Origin: Spiroplasma sp. SV19
GTDB lineage: Bacteria > Bacillota_I > Bacilli_A > Mycoplasmatales > Mycoplasmataceae
Assembly: GCF_030060925.1 (NCBI RefSeq)
Contig: NZ_CP045455.1
Span: 1,116,001 to 1,180,000 of the forward strand
DNA: 64,000 nt
Direction: 5' to 3'
The position numbers and the translations under genes were made by a program. This document shows, piece after piece, positions 19,435 through 30,599 of the stretch (within the stretch, counting starts at the first letter, position 1; each line of letters opens with the position of its first letter). Below the pieces are notes generated by a model that worked only from the letters and a program-made list of their open reading frames with translations, had not been told where the DNA came from and did no database searches.

Positions 19435-19563
19435 ATGCTTGGACAACAGGAACAGTCCGGAACCAGGGACCGGTTAACAAAGGGTATTAATTTTAATAAA
19501 AGTAATACATTATTTAATGTTGTTTTTGACCATCAAAGAGATAATCACCGTAATTATGCATAA
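19435..19563 (+). CDS. Possible 42-aa leader ORF before the Mg2+ ATPase
   Basis: ATG at 19435 opens a 42-codon frame ending TAA 19561-19563. Its first part lies in an unusually G/C-rich patch (AGTCCGGAACCAGGGACC and GGTTAAC) in an otherwise very A/T-rich intergenic region. CCGGAACC and GGTTAAC-type arms can pair. The RBS (GTGGTGAT) is weak. It could be a translated leader peptide or just a structured 5' UTR controlling the ATPase. No known M-box motif is recognised. Confidence 0.35.
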   Translation: MLGQQEQSGTRDRLTKGINFNKSNTLFNVVFDHQRDNHRNYA

Positions 19564-19641
19564 TTGCTAATATTTTTGTTTGCGTTGATTTGTCTTCTTA
19601 TTTTGTTGTGTCAAGAAACAAAGTAAGAAAGGAAACAGAAC

Positions 19642-22356
19642 ATGTTTGGGAGAGATAAAACAAAAGAAGCTTTATTAAAAAAGCTAAATTTTAACGATAA
19701 AAAATTAAAATCATGTTCAAAACTTAACCAAACTGAATTATTAACTGAATTTAAAGATAATCAGTTTGGGGTAAGAACTACTAATGTAGAAAATTTACAA
19801 AAAGAATATGGATATAATAAAGTAGATCCTACAAAATTCAATTGAGTTTTAAATTTTTTTAAATCATTTTTTGGGCCATTTAACATAGTTTTAATGGTAA
19901 TTAGTGTTTGAAACTTTTATGAATTTTTCTCTACTCCTGTTGCTGAACGGGGAATTGCGGATGTTTTACCAGCAATTATTGTGGCGATAATGATTTTTGC
20001 TAGTGGGACAGTTGTTTACATTCAAACAATTAAAGCTCACTTTGTGACAAAAAAATTAATTAGTATTGTTAGCAATAAGGCAATGGTAATTCGAGATATA
20101 GAAGGATATGCCAACATTAATCAGGATAATATGTTTGAGCTAATTAAAAAAGGCGAAGATATTGATGTTCGTGATTTAGTGCCGGGTGATTTGATTTACT
20201 TATCAAGTGGGGATATGGTTCCTGCAGATGTTCGAATTTTAGTTAGTCGTGATTTATTTATTAACCATGCTTCATTAACAGGAGAATCAATGCCAGTTGA
20301 AAAGCATGCAATAACAGATAATACTAATCTATTAGAATTAGAAAATATTTGTTTAATGGGAACAAGTGTTGTTTCAGGAAGTGCAATTGCAATGGTTGTG
20401 CAAACGGGGGTTAAAACATACTTTTCATCAATTTCAAGTGCATTACAAGAAAAACGCCCATTAACAAATTTTCAAACAGGAGTACAACGAGTGACGTTTT
20501 TATTAATTATGTTTGTGCTAATTATGGCTCCAATTATTTACCTAATTTATTCAGGAACTAAAAATGATTGATTAGGGGGATTGACATGAACAGCGGCAGC
20601 GGCAGTTGGGATTGTTCCAGAAATGTTACCAATGATTGTAACAAGCAACTTAGCACGTGGGGCTCGGAAAATGAGTCGTAGTAAACTTGTTTTTAAAAAT
20701 TTAGGAGCAATTCAAAATTTAGGAGCAATTGATGTGTTATGCACTGATAAAACAGGAACATTAACAAATGATAAAATTGAGCTAATTAATTATGCAAGTT
20801 TAGATAATAAAAAAGAAACAGATTTATTGAAATTTTTATACTTAAATAGCTACTTTCAAACTGGAATTAAAAATCCATTAGATACAGCAATTATTGATCA
20901 TGTTAAAGAAAGTTCATATTATTTTACTCCTGATAAATATCAAAAAATTGATGAAATTCCTTTTGATTTTGAACGTCGACGTCTAACAATTATTGTTAAA
21001 AATGAAGAAGAAACAAAATTAATTTCAAAAGGGGCAATTGAGGAAATTATTAATGTATCAAATAAAATCTATTATCAAAATAAAGTTGTTGATTTAGATG
21101 ATGAAATGAAAAAACAAATTACTAGTACTGTCACACGTTTAAACAACCAAGGATATCGTGTTTTAGGAATCGGATATAAAGTTGTGAATGATGATAAAAA
21201 AACATACAGTGTTAGTGATGAAAAAGATTTAGTTTTTTATGGATATGTAACATTCTTAGATGTTCCAAAACCATCAGCAGCAAAAATGGTAAAAGTATTA
21301 GCTGCTCGTGGAGTTGATTTAAAAATTTTAACAGGAGATAATGCTGCTGTAACTCGTTCAATTTGTGAGCGTGTTGGAATGCAAATTAAGGGGATTATTT
21401 CGGGTGAAGAGTTAGACAAATTAACTGATTATGAATTAAAACGTGCGGTTGAAATTAATAATGTGTTTGTTAAACTAAATCCAACCGAAAAATCAAGAAT
21501 TATTGCTTTGCTAAAAGCTAATAACCATGTTGTTGGTTTTATGGGTGATGGAATTAATGATGTTCCTGTGTTACGCCAAAGCGATATTGCAATTTCAGTT
21601 AATAATGCAACTGATGTTGCTAAAGAAGCATCCGATATTATTTTATTAGAAAAATCATTAGATGTAATTGAACATGGAATTGAACAAGGACGTTTAACAT
21701 TTGGAAATATTTTAAAATATATTAAAATAACAATGGCGTCACAATTTGGTAATGTTTTTACATTAATTATTGTGGCATGATGAATCCCATTTACGCCAAT
21801 GTTACCAGTGCAAATGTTATTTCAAAATTTAATTTATGATTTCTCACAATTTGCAATTGTGTTTGATCGTGTTGATGAAGATTTCTTACTACAACCACAG
21901 CGTTGACGTACAAAGGGAATGTTATCATTTACCTTTGTTAATGGACCAATTAGTAGTGTCTTTGACATAATTACCTTTGTAATTTTAGGATATGGTTTTG
22001 GTGTCTTTAATGCATATGCTGCTGATCCAAATTCAGCAAATGCTGCGTATCATGTTGCTATTTTCCAATCAGGGTGATTTATTGAAGGACTAATTACGCA
22101 ATCAGTAGTAATGTTAATGTTCAGAACAAAACAAATTCCATTTATTCAATCAAGACCAACTTGACCAGTTAATGTATCAACAGGAATTGTTGTGGTATTA
22201 GGATTCTTAATTCCTTATGTCTTTAACAATGTCTTTCCAATGACTGCGCCTCCATTGGTATATATTCCAATTGTTTTAGGGGTCATTGTTGCATATTGCA
22301 TTACCGCGCAATTATCAAAAGTTGGTTATATGAAAGTGGTAAAAAATTGATTATAA
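19642..22356 (+). CDS. mgtA: Magnesium-translocating P-type ATPase, copy 1
   Basis: The 904-residue protein imports Mg2+ across the membrane at the cost of ATP (P3B type). Visible parts: the N-terminal cation-ATPase domain, the TGES-type actuator motif (SLTGESMPVEK), the membrane motif GIVPEMLP, the phosphorylated Asp369 in DKTGTLT, the hinge MGDGINDVP and C-terminal transmembrane helices. Length is normal for MgtA. Many TGA codons are Trp. A paralogue lies at 27800. The unusual leader upstream may regulate it. Confidence 0.93.
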
Positions 22357-22376
22357 AATAACAATAAACAAGAATT

Positions 22377-22420
22377 TAGAAGAAATATGCCATAAATTTG
22401 GTTATTTCTTCTATTTTTTA
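22377..22420 (+). terminator. Terminator after mgtA copy 1
   Basis: TAGAAGAAATA and TATTTCTTCTA form an 11-bp stem followed by TTTTTT. Confidence 0.85.
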
Positions 22421-22563
22421 TTGTAATTGTTATTTTAATGATAAAATTCTAAATATATTTATGTTAAAATTTTGATATTAAATAATATACTGGGATTATT
22501 ATTTAGCGTTTCATAATTTTGAGAACTGGAAAATTAAATTAATAGAAAGAATGAGGTGAAATT

Positions 22564-24138
22564 ATGCAAAAGAAAACTGCACAAAAATATGGATTTTTTA
22601 TGTGTTTTTGTATGGTTGTTGGAACAGTTGTTGGAACTGGAATCTTCTTTAAAAACGAGGGTGTGTATGGATTAACAAATGGGAACGGTATTCTAGGATT
22701 AATTGCTTGAATTATCGGAGGAGTAATGGCGCTTTCATTTGGATTATCATTTATGGAAATTTCATCGGCAAAACAAGATTCTAATTCAGGAGTTGCTTTG
22801 TATGCAAAATTATTTGGTGGCAAACGCTTTGGACGTGTGGTTCGAAATGCGATGAATCATATTTATATTCCATTAACTACTTTTACGGTGGCTTATTATA
22901 CAACAAAAGCATCAATTTGAGCTTTTGGTGGTGGGTTAGCAGCTGAAGTTGCTTTTAGTGAAAAGGTTGGTGGTTATGGTAACTATCAACTAGTATTGAC
23001 CTTTTTTGCGATTTTTTATACTATTTTATTAATGTATATTTGTACTTATTTAGAAAAAACGGGGAAATATATTCAAATGACAACTGTTGTCTTAAAGTTA
23101 ATTCCGTTAGTTTTAGTTGGTTTAATTGGAATGTTCTTTTTTAATAATGATCCAAACGCTTTTAGCAAAACTGGCTTAGGAGTTCCTGACAAGTATAAAC
23201 TAGTATCAAACAAAAGCGGCTTTGAAATGATTTTAATGGCCTTACCTGGTATCTTATTTTCATTTGATGGTTTTTTATCAACAACATATATTCAAAAAGA
23301 TGTTAGAAAACCAGAACGCAATATTCCATTAGCCTTAGTTTTAGGATTAAGATCAGTGACTATTCTTTATTTAATTGTTTCAATTGGAACTTTAAACTTA
23401 GATGCTAGTGGAAGTGTTGCTGCTGCCGCTGGAAATATTTTTAATAACCCTGTTACAAACAAGGTTTTTGAACGGATTATTTTCTTCTTTATTTTAATTA
23501 GTGCTTTTGGAACTTTAAATGGGTATAGTTTTTCAATGGTAAAATTAAGTCGCTCATCAATTGAAGATCATTTTATTATTGGAGCAAAATGATGTAATAA
23601 AATTGTGGCAAAACGTAGTCTTAATTTAGCAAACTTTACTGCTGCGGTGATTATAACATTAGTGTGAGGACTAATTATGGGAATTCCAACCATTTTTGCA
23701 AAAGAAACGTATAATTTTTATGACTTTATTAGTAATGCCGGAGTTGTAATGGCCTTTCTTATGTATGGGGCAATTATTGCTTTAGGAATTTATAATCGTT
23801 ATCATCAACGGATTAAAACAGTTAAGAATTGGTATTTTATTCCAGCAGCTATTATTAGTGTTGTTTGTATTACAACAATTATTAGTTATAATGTTTATTC
23901 ATATTTTTTAAATGCAATTGTAATGTTAGAAAAAACAGGACCAATTTTAGCGATTGTGTTATTAATTTTAATTTTAGTTTTACCATGAATTGGCTGATGA
24001 ATGAGAGATAATGAGACAAAAGCAAAAAAAATTGGTGTTCAACAAGAAATAGATCGTCAAAATAGTAGTAATGGTCAGAATACTAGTTCTAATGCTATAG
24101 ATAATAATGTTGAAGAAATTAAGGATAACAAAACATAG
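22564..24138 (+). CDS. APC-superfamily amino-acid permease
   Basis: The 524-residue protein has about 12 hydrophobic segments. The first carries the APC substrate motif GTVVGTGIFF, and later GILFSFDGFLS matches the helix-6 region. It imports or exchanges amino acids. The C-terminus is a hydrophilic Asn/Ser-rich tail. TGA-Trp codons occur at 22708, 22918, 23590, 23668 and near the end. RBS GAGGTGAA precedes ATG 22564. It stands alone between two terminators. Confidence 0.9.
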
Positions 24139-24151
24139 TTAGTAAAAATTT

Positions 24152-24187
24152 GAACATATCTTTCTGATATGTTTTTTTTTTTTTTTT
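24152..24187 (+). terminator. Terminator of the permease with a T16 tail
   Basis: ACATATC and GATATGT form the stem and 16 consecutive T follow (24172-24187). Confidence 0.85.
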
Positions 24188-24249
24188 GGGTACACATCCA
24201 TCTCAGCGATCACACATAATTAATTATTTTCCAAGTCAGTACCTATTGC

Positions 24250-24290
24250 TTTTTTTTTTTTTTTTTTTTGTCATAATTTAAAATTATAAC
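24250..24290 (+). promoter_or_regulatory. Poly-T (20) promoter tract before a lipoprotein
   Basis: Twenty T (24250-24269) lie 15 bases upstream of a -10-like TATAAC (24285-24290), where the -35 box would be. Such tracts change length by slippage and can switch or tune transcription of surface protein genes in mollicutes. A similar T18 tract precedes the lipoprotein at 34751. Confidence 0.6.
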
Positions 24291-24319
24291 GAAAAAGCAA
24301 AGAGGAGAAAAATACTATT

Positions 24320-25960
24320 ATGAAAAAACTATTAAGTGTTTTAGGGACAATAACATTAGTGGGGGCAGGGACTACTACGGTTATTAGTTGTACTAATATG
24401 ATAGTAGATGACAATGCACCAAATGATGTTTCAGCAGCAGCTAAAGATGCTAAAGTTTTAAATGAAATCTCAAAACGAGCATCAAATGATTTGGAAACAT
24501 ACGCTGCAAAAAAAATGATGATTGATGAGACAAAATATGATATTAGTTTTGAAAAGTTATATCAAATGGTATCGTCAGAAAAGCCATCTGCTGTAATTGA
24601 TGTTAATAATCCTGATGCAGCAAAAATTTTACAATTAGTTAGAACGGGTTTTAATGCTGAATTTGACAATATTAATAATGCAATTATTAACGATTATCCA
24701 AATTATTATCCAACAGGTGAACCGTTAGCAGTTATCGAGAATTCAGTTAAGTATAAATTAAATTATATTGATTTAAAGCAATTAGCAAAAATAATAAACG
24801 TTGATGTTACAAATGTTGATGCTGTTCGGTTAGATTTCAGTTTTAATTTTAATGTTCAATTTAAAACTTTAAGTACAACAGTCCCAATTGTAATTTCATA
24901 TGTTTTAACAGGGGATGTTGAAATTGTTGAAAAGTTATTATCGGGAATTATAGCAAAGGTAGTAAAACCAATTGTGAATTATTTTAATCAGATAAAAAGT
25001 ATTAAAATTGATAGTAACAAAGATTTTAGAACATTGTATGATGAGTTTGATATTATTTATAGTAATAACTATCAAAAATTAGATACTATTGTAACATTAA
25101 AACTTGAAGAACTTATTAAAACAGATCCAGATTTGGTACCATTAAAAGATCAGATTACTTTTGTTGATTCAGAGCAAATATTAAATTTAGTATCAGCTCC
25201 AATTACGGACGCTGCGGCTGGTAATGTCGCAGGTTCAAATGAAGTTTTCAATCTTATTGCAAAAAATACAACAGCTAACTGAACTGGGGAAGGATTTAAT
25301 CCCGATCAATTAACGGGTCAAAAATTTTTAAGTTTTTATCGCTCAATAATGCCAATTTTCGAAACTAGTGAAGGGATTTTACAATTAGGATCGTTTAATG
25401 TTAATTTATTAAAAATTCAAGTAGCGGGATTCCCATTATCGGGGGTTGTTACAGATAATAATCAAGCTTTAAATGTTAGTGTTGAAATTTCTGTTCAAGG
25501 ATTAGACAAAAAATTAACAAATTTTGGAAATATTATTTCAGCCTTTAATAAGTATTATCGGATTGAAACATATTTAACTGGTAAACGTTCAATTTTTCAT
25601 GTCTCAACAAAAGATTTTGATGAAATAAAAAAATATTTAAAATCAAGTGGTAATTTGAAAAAAATGTGAAGTATTCTGGAAGAGAGTTTTAAAGCATCAT
25701 CTTATGCTATTGGTTTAGAAGATCTTGATTTATTCCGGTTAGGTGAGTCATATAATGCTTTAACAGCAAACTCAATGTTATATTATGTTGATGGTGATGA
25801 TAATATGCTTTATCCGAAGGGTTCATATGAACCGGGTGTAACAACTGGTGGTAATCCTTATTTTACATTTGATTATCGTTTTGGTGCTGATAAAGATAGT
25901 TCATTTATTTATTCAGTTTATAGTGGTTATCAAACAACGTTTGGACTTGTTAGAGGATAA
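24320..25960 (+). CDS. Lipoprotein, 546 aa, behind a poly-T promoter
   Basis: The signal peptide MKKLLSVLGTITLVGAG ends in a lipobox TVISC with Cys24. The mature protein is a long, mostly beta-looking extracellular region without recognised motif. TGA codons at 25280 and 25664 are Trp. RBS AGAGGAGA. The layout resembles the lipoprotein at 17065: an N-terminal region with helical segments, then repeats of DIxFxxxxxFxN type. Surface-exposed and possibly phase-variable. Confidence 0.85.
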
Positions 25961-25967
25961 TAATCAT

Positions 25968-26007
25968 AAAAAACGGGTTGCAATGTTAACATTGCAACCC
26001 GTTTTTT
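25968..26007 (+). terminator. Very strong terminator after the lipoprotein
   Basis: A perfect hairpin with arms AACGGGTTGCAATGTT and AACATTGCAACCCGTT, flanked by A and T tails. Confidence 0.95.
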
Positions 26008-26450
26008 ATAAAATTAATAGTCAAAGTATTATTCTATTGGTCTTTTAGTTAATGCCAAACTAGGATGTTATTTATTAATCTGCTATGATACAAGATAATA
26101 TACAATTTAATATAGTTTTTTAAAAACAAATAAAAATGATATTAAAATTAAATTAATATCATTTTTATATTATGTTGGGGTAACCTTAATTTGAATACTT
26201 AATAAAGTTTTAATCTTAAAATAAGTTAAAATAAAAGTGAAAGAATAATCTTGAACGATTAACAATATAAAGTTCTAATAAACTATTTAAAATAATATTC
26301 CATATAAAATTAAATTAATGGAATTTTTAGTAAAATATATTTACATTATATTTTTTATTAATATAATTAAACTATGATTTCAATAATATATTTCTTAGTG
26401 GGATATTCTATATTATTAACGATAGTAAGGGTGGGTGGAGTACAAGGAGT
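26008..26450. other. Intergenic region with two A/T hairpins
   Basis: No ORF of note. AAAAATGATATTAA pairs with TTAATATCATTTTT (26132-26166), and ATTCCAT with ATGGAAT (26297-26328), the latter followed by TTTT. They may be terminators of small transcripts or remnants. A promoter for the 26460 gene probably lies near 26380-26430 but no box is clear. Confidence 0.4.
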
Positions 26451-26459
26451 ATGAAAAAT

Positions 26460-27350
26460 ATGAAATCACTATTAATTATTTTATCATCTTTAACAATTAG
26501 TACATCAGCAATATTAACAACTGTACAAACTGAAACAGAAAATAAAAGTCATGAAGTACAAAAAACAAGTCTTGATCTCTCAACCGTTAATTGAAATAGC
26601 GTTAAAAATTATTTTACTTCAAAAGATTCAAGTTCATATAGTCAACTTAGTCCAACTCTTAATTTGGTAAATAATTTAGAAGAGATGCGTAAAAAAGCAC
26701 AAGAAAAGTCAATTGAGTTTATTGATAGTATTAAAGATAAAAACCTAACATTTGATGAATTCCTTAAAGAAATTGATCAAAAGGGACACGATTTTAGTGA
26801 AAAAGATATGTATAAAACTCCAAGTAATATAAATGTTACACCACAATTTAATAGTATTTTATTAAATAAGAATAACTATTTTTATAATAGTACTTTTAGT
26901 AGTAATCAGGAAATTAAAAATCTAGATGATGCTAAAAAAGCTTTAGCTAAATTCGATAAAGATTTAATGATTGCACAAAATACTTTATCAACGCTTGCTG
27001 TAATTGCTGGTGTTGCTGCCGCTGGTTTTTGAGCAGCAGCATGATGATTCGGAATTAGTATCCCTTGAGCAATTGCTGCTACTGCTATTTCAGCTAGTTT
27101 AGGTGTTGCTGCCGCTGGGATCGGATTTTATCGACATAAAACTAATTTAGATCCAGGAATACTTTCTTCTGCAAGTTGAGCATGAAATATTCGAACAATT
27201 GCATCATCTTTTAAAGAAATTGTCTATCCAGTTTTAATTGCAGCAGAAACAACAGTAACAGCATCATCATGAGCCGTTCCAGCTGCTTTTGCAGCCATTG
27301 GAGCAATTGCTGTTATCTTTGCATGAGTATCAGGATTTGTTAATGTATAA
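26460..27350 (+). CDS. Secreted/membrane hydrophobic Gly/Ala-rich protein
   Basis: The 296-residue protein starts with a signal peptide MKSLLIILSSLTISTSA without a lipobox Cys. A hydrophilic helical region (about residues 20-180) is followed by several Ala/Gly-rich hydrophobic hairpins containing many Trp, most from TGA codons, down to the C-terminus. I take ATG 26460 rather than 26451 because AAGGAG is 10 bases upstream of the former and only one base from the latter. The layout (soluble helical domain plus hydrophobic hairpins) resembles pore-forming or bacteriocin-like proteins, but no family is recognised. Confidence 0.7.
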
Positions 27351-27799
27351 CAAATTTAAAAACACTGCAATATAAAGTGAATATTATAAACTAGAACTAA
27401 ATTACCTGTAAATTATTTTATAGGTAATTTTATTTGATTTTGTCAAATTAATTAAAAAAGAAAGGATCTTTTTTGGTTTTAAATGCTTATTTAAGCGATA
27501 TAAGCATTTAAAAATATATTTTAATAACCACATAATTTATTTCAACATAACATTTATTAATTAATATTATGGATTTTTTTGTATTATTTTCGTTATAATT
27601 AGTATGTAAAAATAAAAAAAGAAGGTTGTGGTCTAAACTATTCAAATGTATAAAAATTATGAAAAAGAAAGATATTATGGATTTAGGAATTTTATTACTT
27701 TAAAGTTTTAATTTACCAATTATTGATTTTTAATTGTGCTAAAAGTCCTAAATTTATAGTGGTTGGGATGTAATTTTTATCAGAGGAAGGAGTTTTGGA
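27351..27799. other. Structured leader region before the second Mg2+ ATPase
   Basis: A terminator (27399-27434: AAATTACCT with AGGTAATTT), an 11-bp hairpin TAAATGCTTAT/ATAAGCATTTA (27480-27510), a TATAAT-like promoter near 27594, a 21-codon ORF starting at 27644, and a long-range stem ATTTAGGA(27681)/TCCTAAAT(27746) flanked by a further TTTTA/TAAAA pairing. The last lies in the ATPase 5' UTR. Confidence 0.5.
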
Positions 27800-30532
27800 A
27801 TGGCAAAAATAATAACTAAATTTAAAGGTGATAATAAAGACTTTAAGGGGCGAAAAAAAGAAGTTGGATTTTTAAAGACGGATGAAATTAAGCAAATTTC
27901 ACAATTTTCGCAAGCTGAAATTTTAGAACATTTTGATCTGCAAAATTTTGGTCTAGATTATGACGAAGCAAAAGAGATGGGAAAAAAATATGGTGATAAT
28001 TCACAACAAAAAGCAAAATTTCATTGGTTTAAACATTTTTTAAAAGTATTATTAAATCCCTTTAATATTGTTTTAGCAGCCATTGCAACTTATAATTTAG
28101 TAAGTTATTTTACTTTGGATGGTGATAGTTTTGAAGTAATTGGGGTTATTATTATTGCAATTATGATTATTATTAGTACTACCATTGCTTATATTCAAGA
28201 TATTCGTAGTTTTTTAGTTACAAAAAAATTGACTGATTTAGTTAGTAATACAATTACCGTGATTCGGTTAGAACAAGATGAAAAAGTTGCTAATGTTTCA
28301 ATTAAAAATAATACTAGTTTAATTCGAGAGGCAAAAGAATTAGAAATTCATGAATTGGTACAAGGAGATTTAATTTATTTATCAAGTGGCGACATGGTTC
28401 CTGCTGATGTTCGAGTGTTATGAAGTAATGACCTTTTTATTAATCAGTCAAGTTTAACAGGAGAATCAATTCCAATTGAAAAACATGCTAGTTATAATTC
28501 ACGTAAACCAAGTTTATTAGAATTAGAAAATATTTGTTATACAGGAACTAGTGTTGTTTCAGGAAGTGCCATTGCAATTGTTGTTGGTGTCGGCCAAGAT
28601 ACATATTATGCAACAATTTCAAAAACATTGCAAGATAAACCACCCGAAAATAGTTTTAATCGTGGAATTAAGAGAACAACATGGTTATTATTATCTTTTA
28701 TGTTTGTGATGGTCCCAATTGTTTTTGTTATCAATGGTGTTACGAAAAATGACTGATTAACAGCGCTATTATTTGCCATTTCAGTTGCGGTTGGGTTAAC
28801 CCCAGAGATGTTGCCAATGATTGTAACTTCTAATTTGGCACGTGGAGCAAGTCGAATGAGTAAAGCTAAGGTTGTTGTTAAGAAATTAGAGGCTATTCAA
28901 AACTTAGGGGCAATTGATGTGTTATGTACTGATAAAACAGGGACGTTAACAAATGATAAAATTGAATTAGTTGATTATCAACTATTAGATAAGAAGAAGG
29001 ATGATCGATTATTATCATATTTATACTTAAATAGTTATTTTCAAACAGGATTAAAAAATCCATTGGACAAAGCAATTATTCATTATATTGATGAGCATCA
29101 TTTATCAAATTTTAAAAATGACTATCATAAAATTGATGAAATTCCGTTTGATTTTAATCGACGTAAGTTAACGGTTGTTGTTGGGAGCAAAGATGAGCAC
29201 CACACTTTGATTTGTAAAGGAGCAATTGAAGAGATTGTTAAAAATTGTACAAAAATTGAATATAATGGACAAGTTGAAGATTTAACTGAAGAGCATTTAC
29301 GAATGATTAATGCAACAACAGAACGAATGAATAGTCAGGGCTTGCGAGTTGTTGGGTTAGCATATAGTCATGGCCATGATGCTGATACTTATTATTCGCC
29401 AGCTGATGAAAAAGACTTAATCTTTTATGGTTTTGCTTCGTTTTTAGACAAACCAAAGCCATCAGCAGCAAAGATGATTCAATTGTTACGTAAAAATGGT
29501 GTTCAGTTAAAAATTTTAACAGGGGATAATGAGCAAGTAACACGGGCAATTTGTGATCGTGTTCATTTAAAAATTAAAGGGGTTGTAACGGGTGAATATA
29601 TTGAAAAGTTAAGTGAATTTGAACTTCGTGATGTTGTTGAACAAAATAATGTTTTTGTAAAATTAAATCCATTGCAAAAAGCCAAGATTATTACCGCTTT
29701 AAAACAAAATAAACATGTTGTTGGTTTTATGGGTGATGGAATTAATGATGCGCCAGTTCTACGGCAAAGTGATGTTGCTGTTTCTGTTGATAATGCAACC
29801 GATATTGCAAAAGAGGCATCAGATATTATTTTGTTAGAAAAATCATTATTAGTATTAGAAAAGGGAATTGTTCAAGGCCGACAAATTTTTGGAAACATTC
29901 TAAAATATATTAAAATTACAATTGCTTCCAACTTTGGGAATGTATTAAGTATTTTAGTGGCTTCGGCGTGGTTACCATTTCAACCAATGATGCCAATTCA
30001 AATTTTATTTCAAAACTTATTGTATGATATGTCGCAATTGGCAGTTGCTTTTGATAAAGTTGATGCGGATTTCTTAGCAAAACCACAAACATGAACAACA
30101 AAAGATATTTTACCGTTTGTCTTTATTAATGGACCAGTCTCCTCAATTTTTGATATTTTAACCTTTGTTGTTATGGGCTACTACTTTGGTGTGCTAACCA
30201 ATCCACAACACATTACTGCAGAACAAGTAACTTTATTCCAAACAGGATGATTTGTTGAAGGATTAGTGACACAAACCTTAATTGTGCAACTATATCGAAC
30301 AAGAAAAATTCCATTCTTTCAATCAATGTCGTCATGACAATTATTGGTGGCAGGGGTTGCCGTGATTACGGTCGGAATTGCGTTACCATATACATCAGTG
30401 AGACCACAATTAAGTTTAGCACCATTACCAGCGATATACTTTGCTTGATTTACCTTATTAGTAGCGGGCTATTGTTTTATGAGTCAAGGCGTCAAGGTAT
30501 TGTATATTAAAATATTTAAACGATGATTATAG
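27800..30532 (+). CDS. mgtA: Magnesium-translocating P-type ATPase, copy 2
   Basis: The 910-residue paralogue of the 19642 product keeps the same elements: SLTGESIPIEK, GLTPEMLP, phosphorylated Asp378 in DKTGTLT, MGDGINDAP and a 6-helix C-terminal membrane region. Sequences differ at many positions, so this is an older duplication. TGA codons are Trp; the frame closes at TAG 30530-30532. RBS GAGGAAGGAG is strong. Two paralogues separated by five genes may respond to different Mg2+ levels. Confidence 0.92.
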
Positions 30533-30559
30533 ATTTACGATTAGTAAATCTATTTTTTA
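30531..30559 (+). terminator. Terminator after mgtA copy 2
   Basis: AGATTTAC and GTAAATCT form an 8-bp stem followed by A then six T. Confidence 0.8.
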
Positions 30560-30564
30560 TGAAA

Positions 30565-30592
30565 TAAAAAAACATCTTGCGTTGACAAGATG
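30565..30592 (-). terminator. Terminator of pepA on the minus strand
   Basis: On the minus strand CATCTTG and CAAGATG pair and a T run follows (plus-strand AAAAAA at 30566-30572). Confidence 0.75.
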
Positions 30593-30599
30593 CTGGGTG

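Noticed and set aside
19380-19641. M-box riboswitch upstream of mgtA
   Set aside because: None of the conserved M-box sequence blocks known to me are visible; only a possible different leader structure remains.
24172-24187. T16 tract as a second phase-variation site
   Set aside because: It is the tail of the permease terminator hairpin and is over 130 bases from the next start, so a terminator tail explains it.
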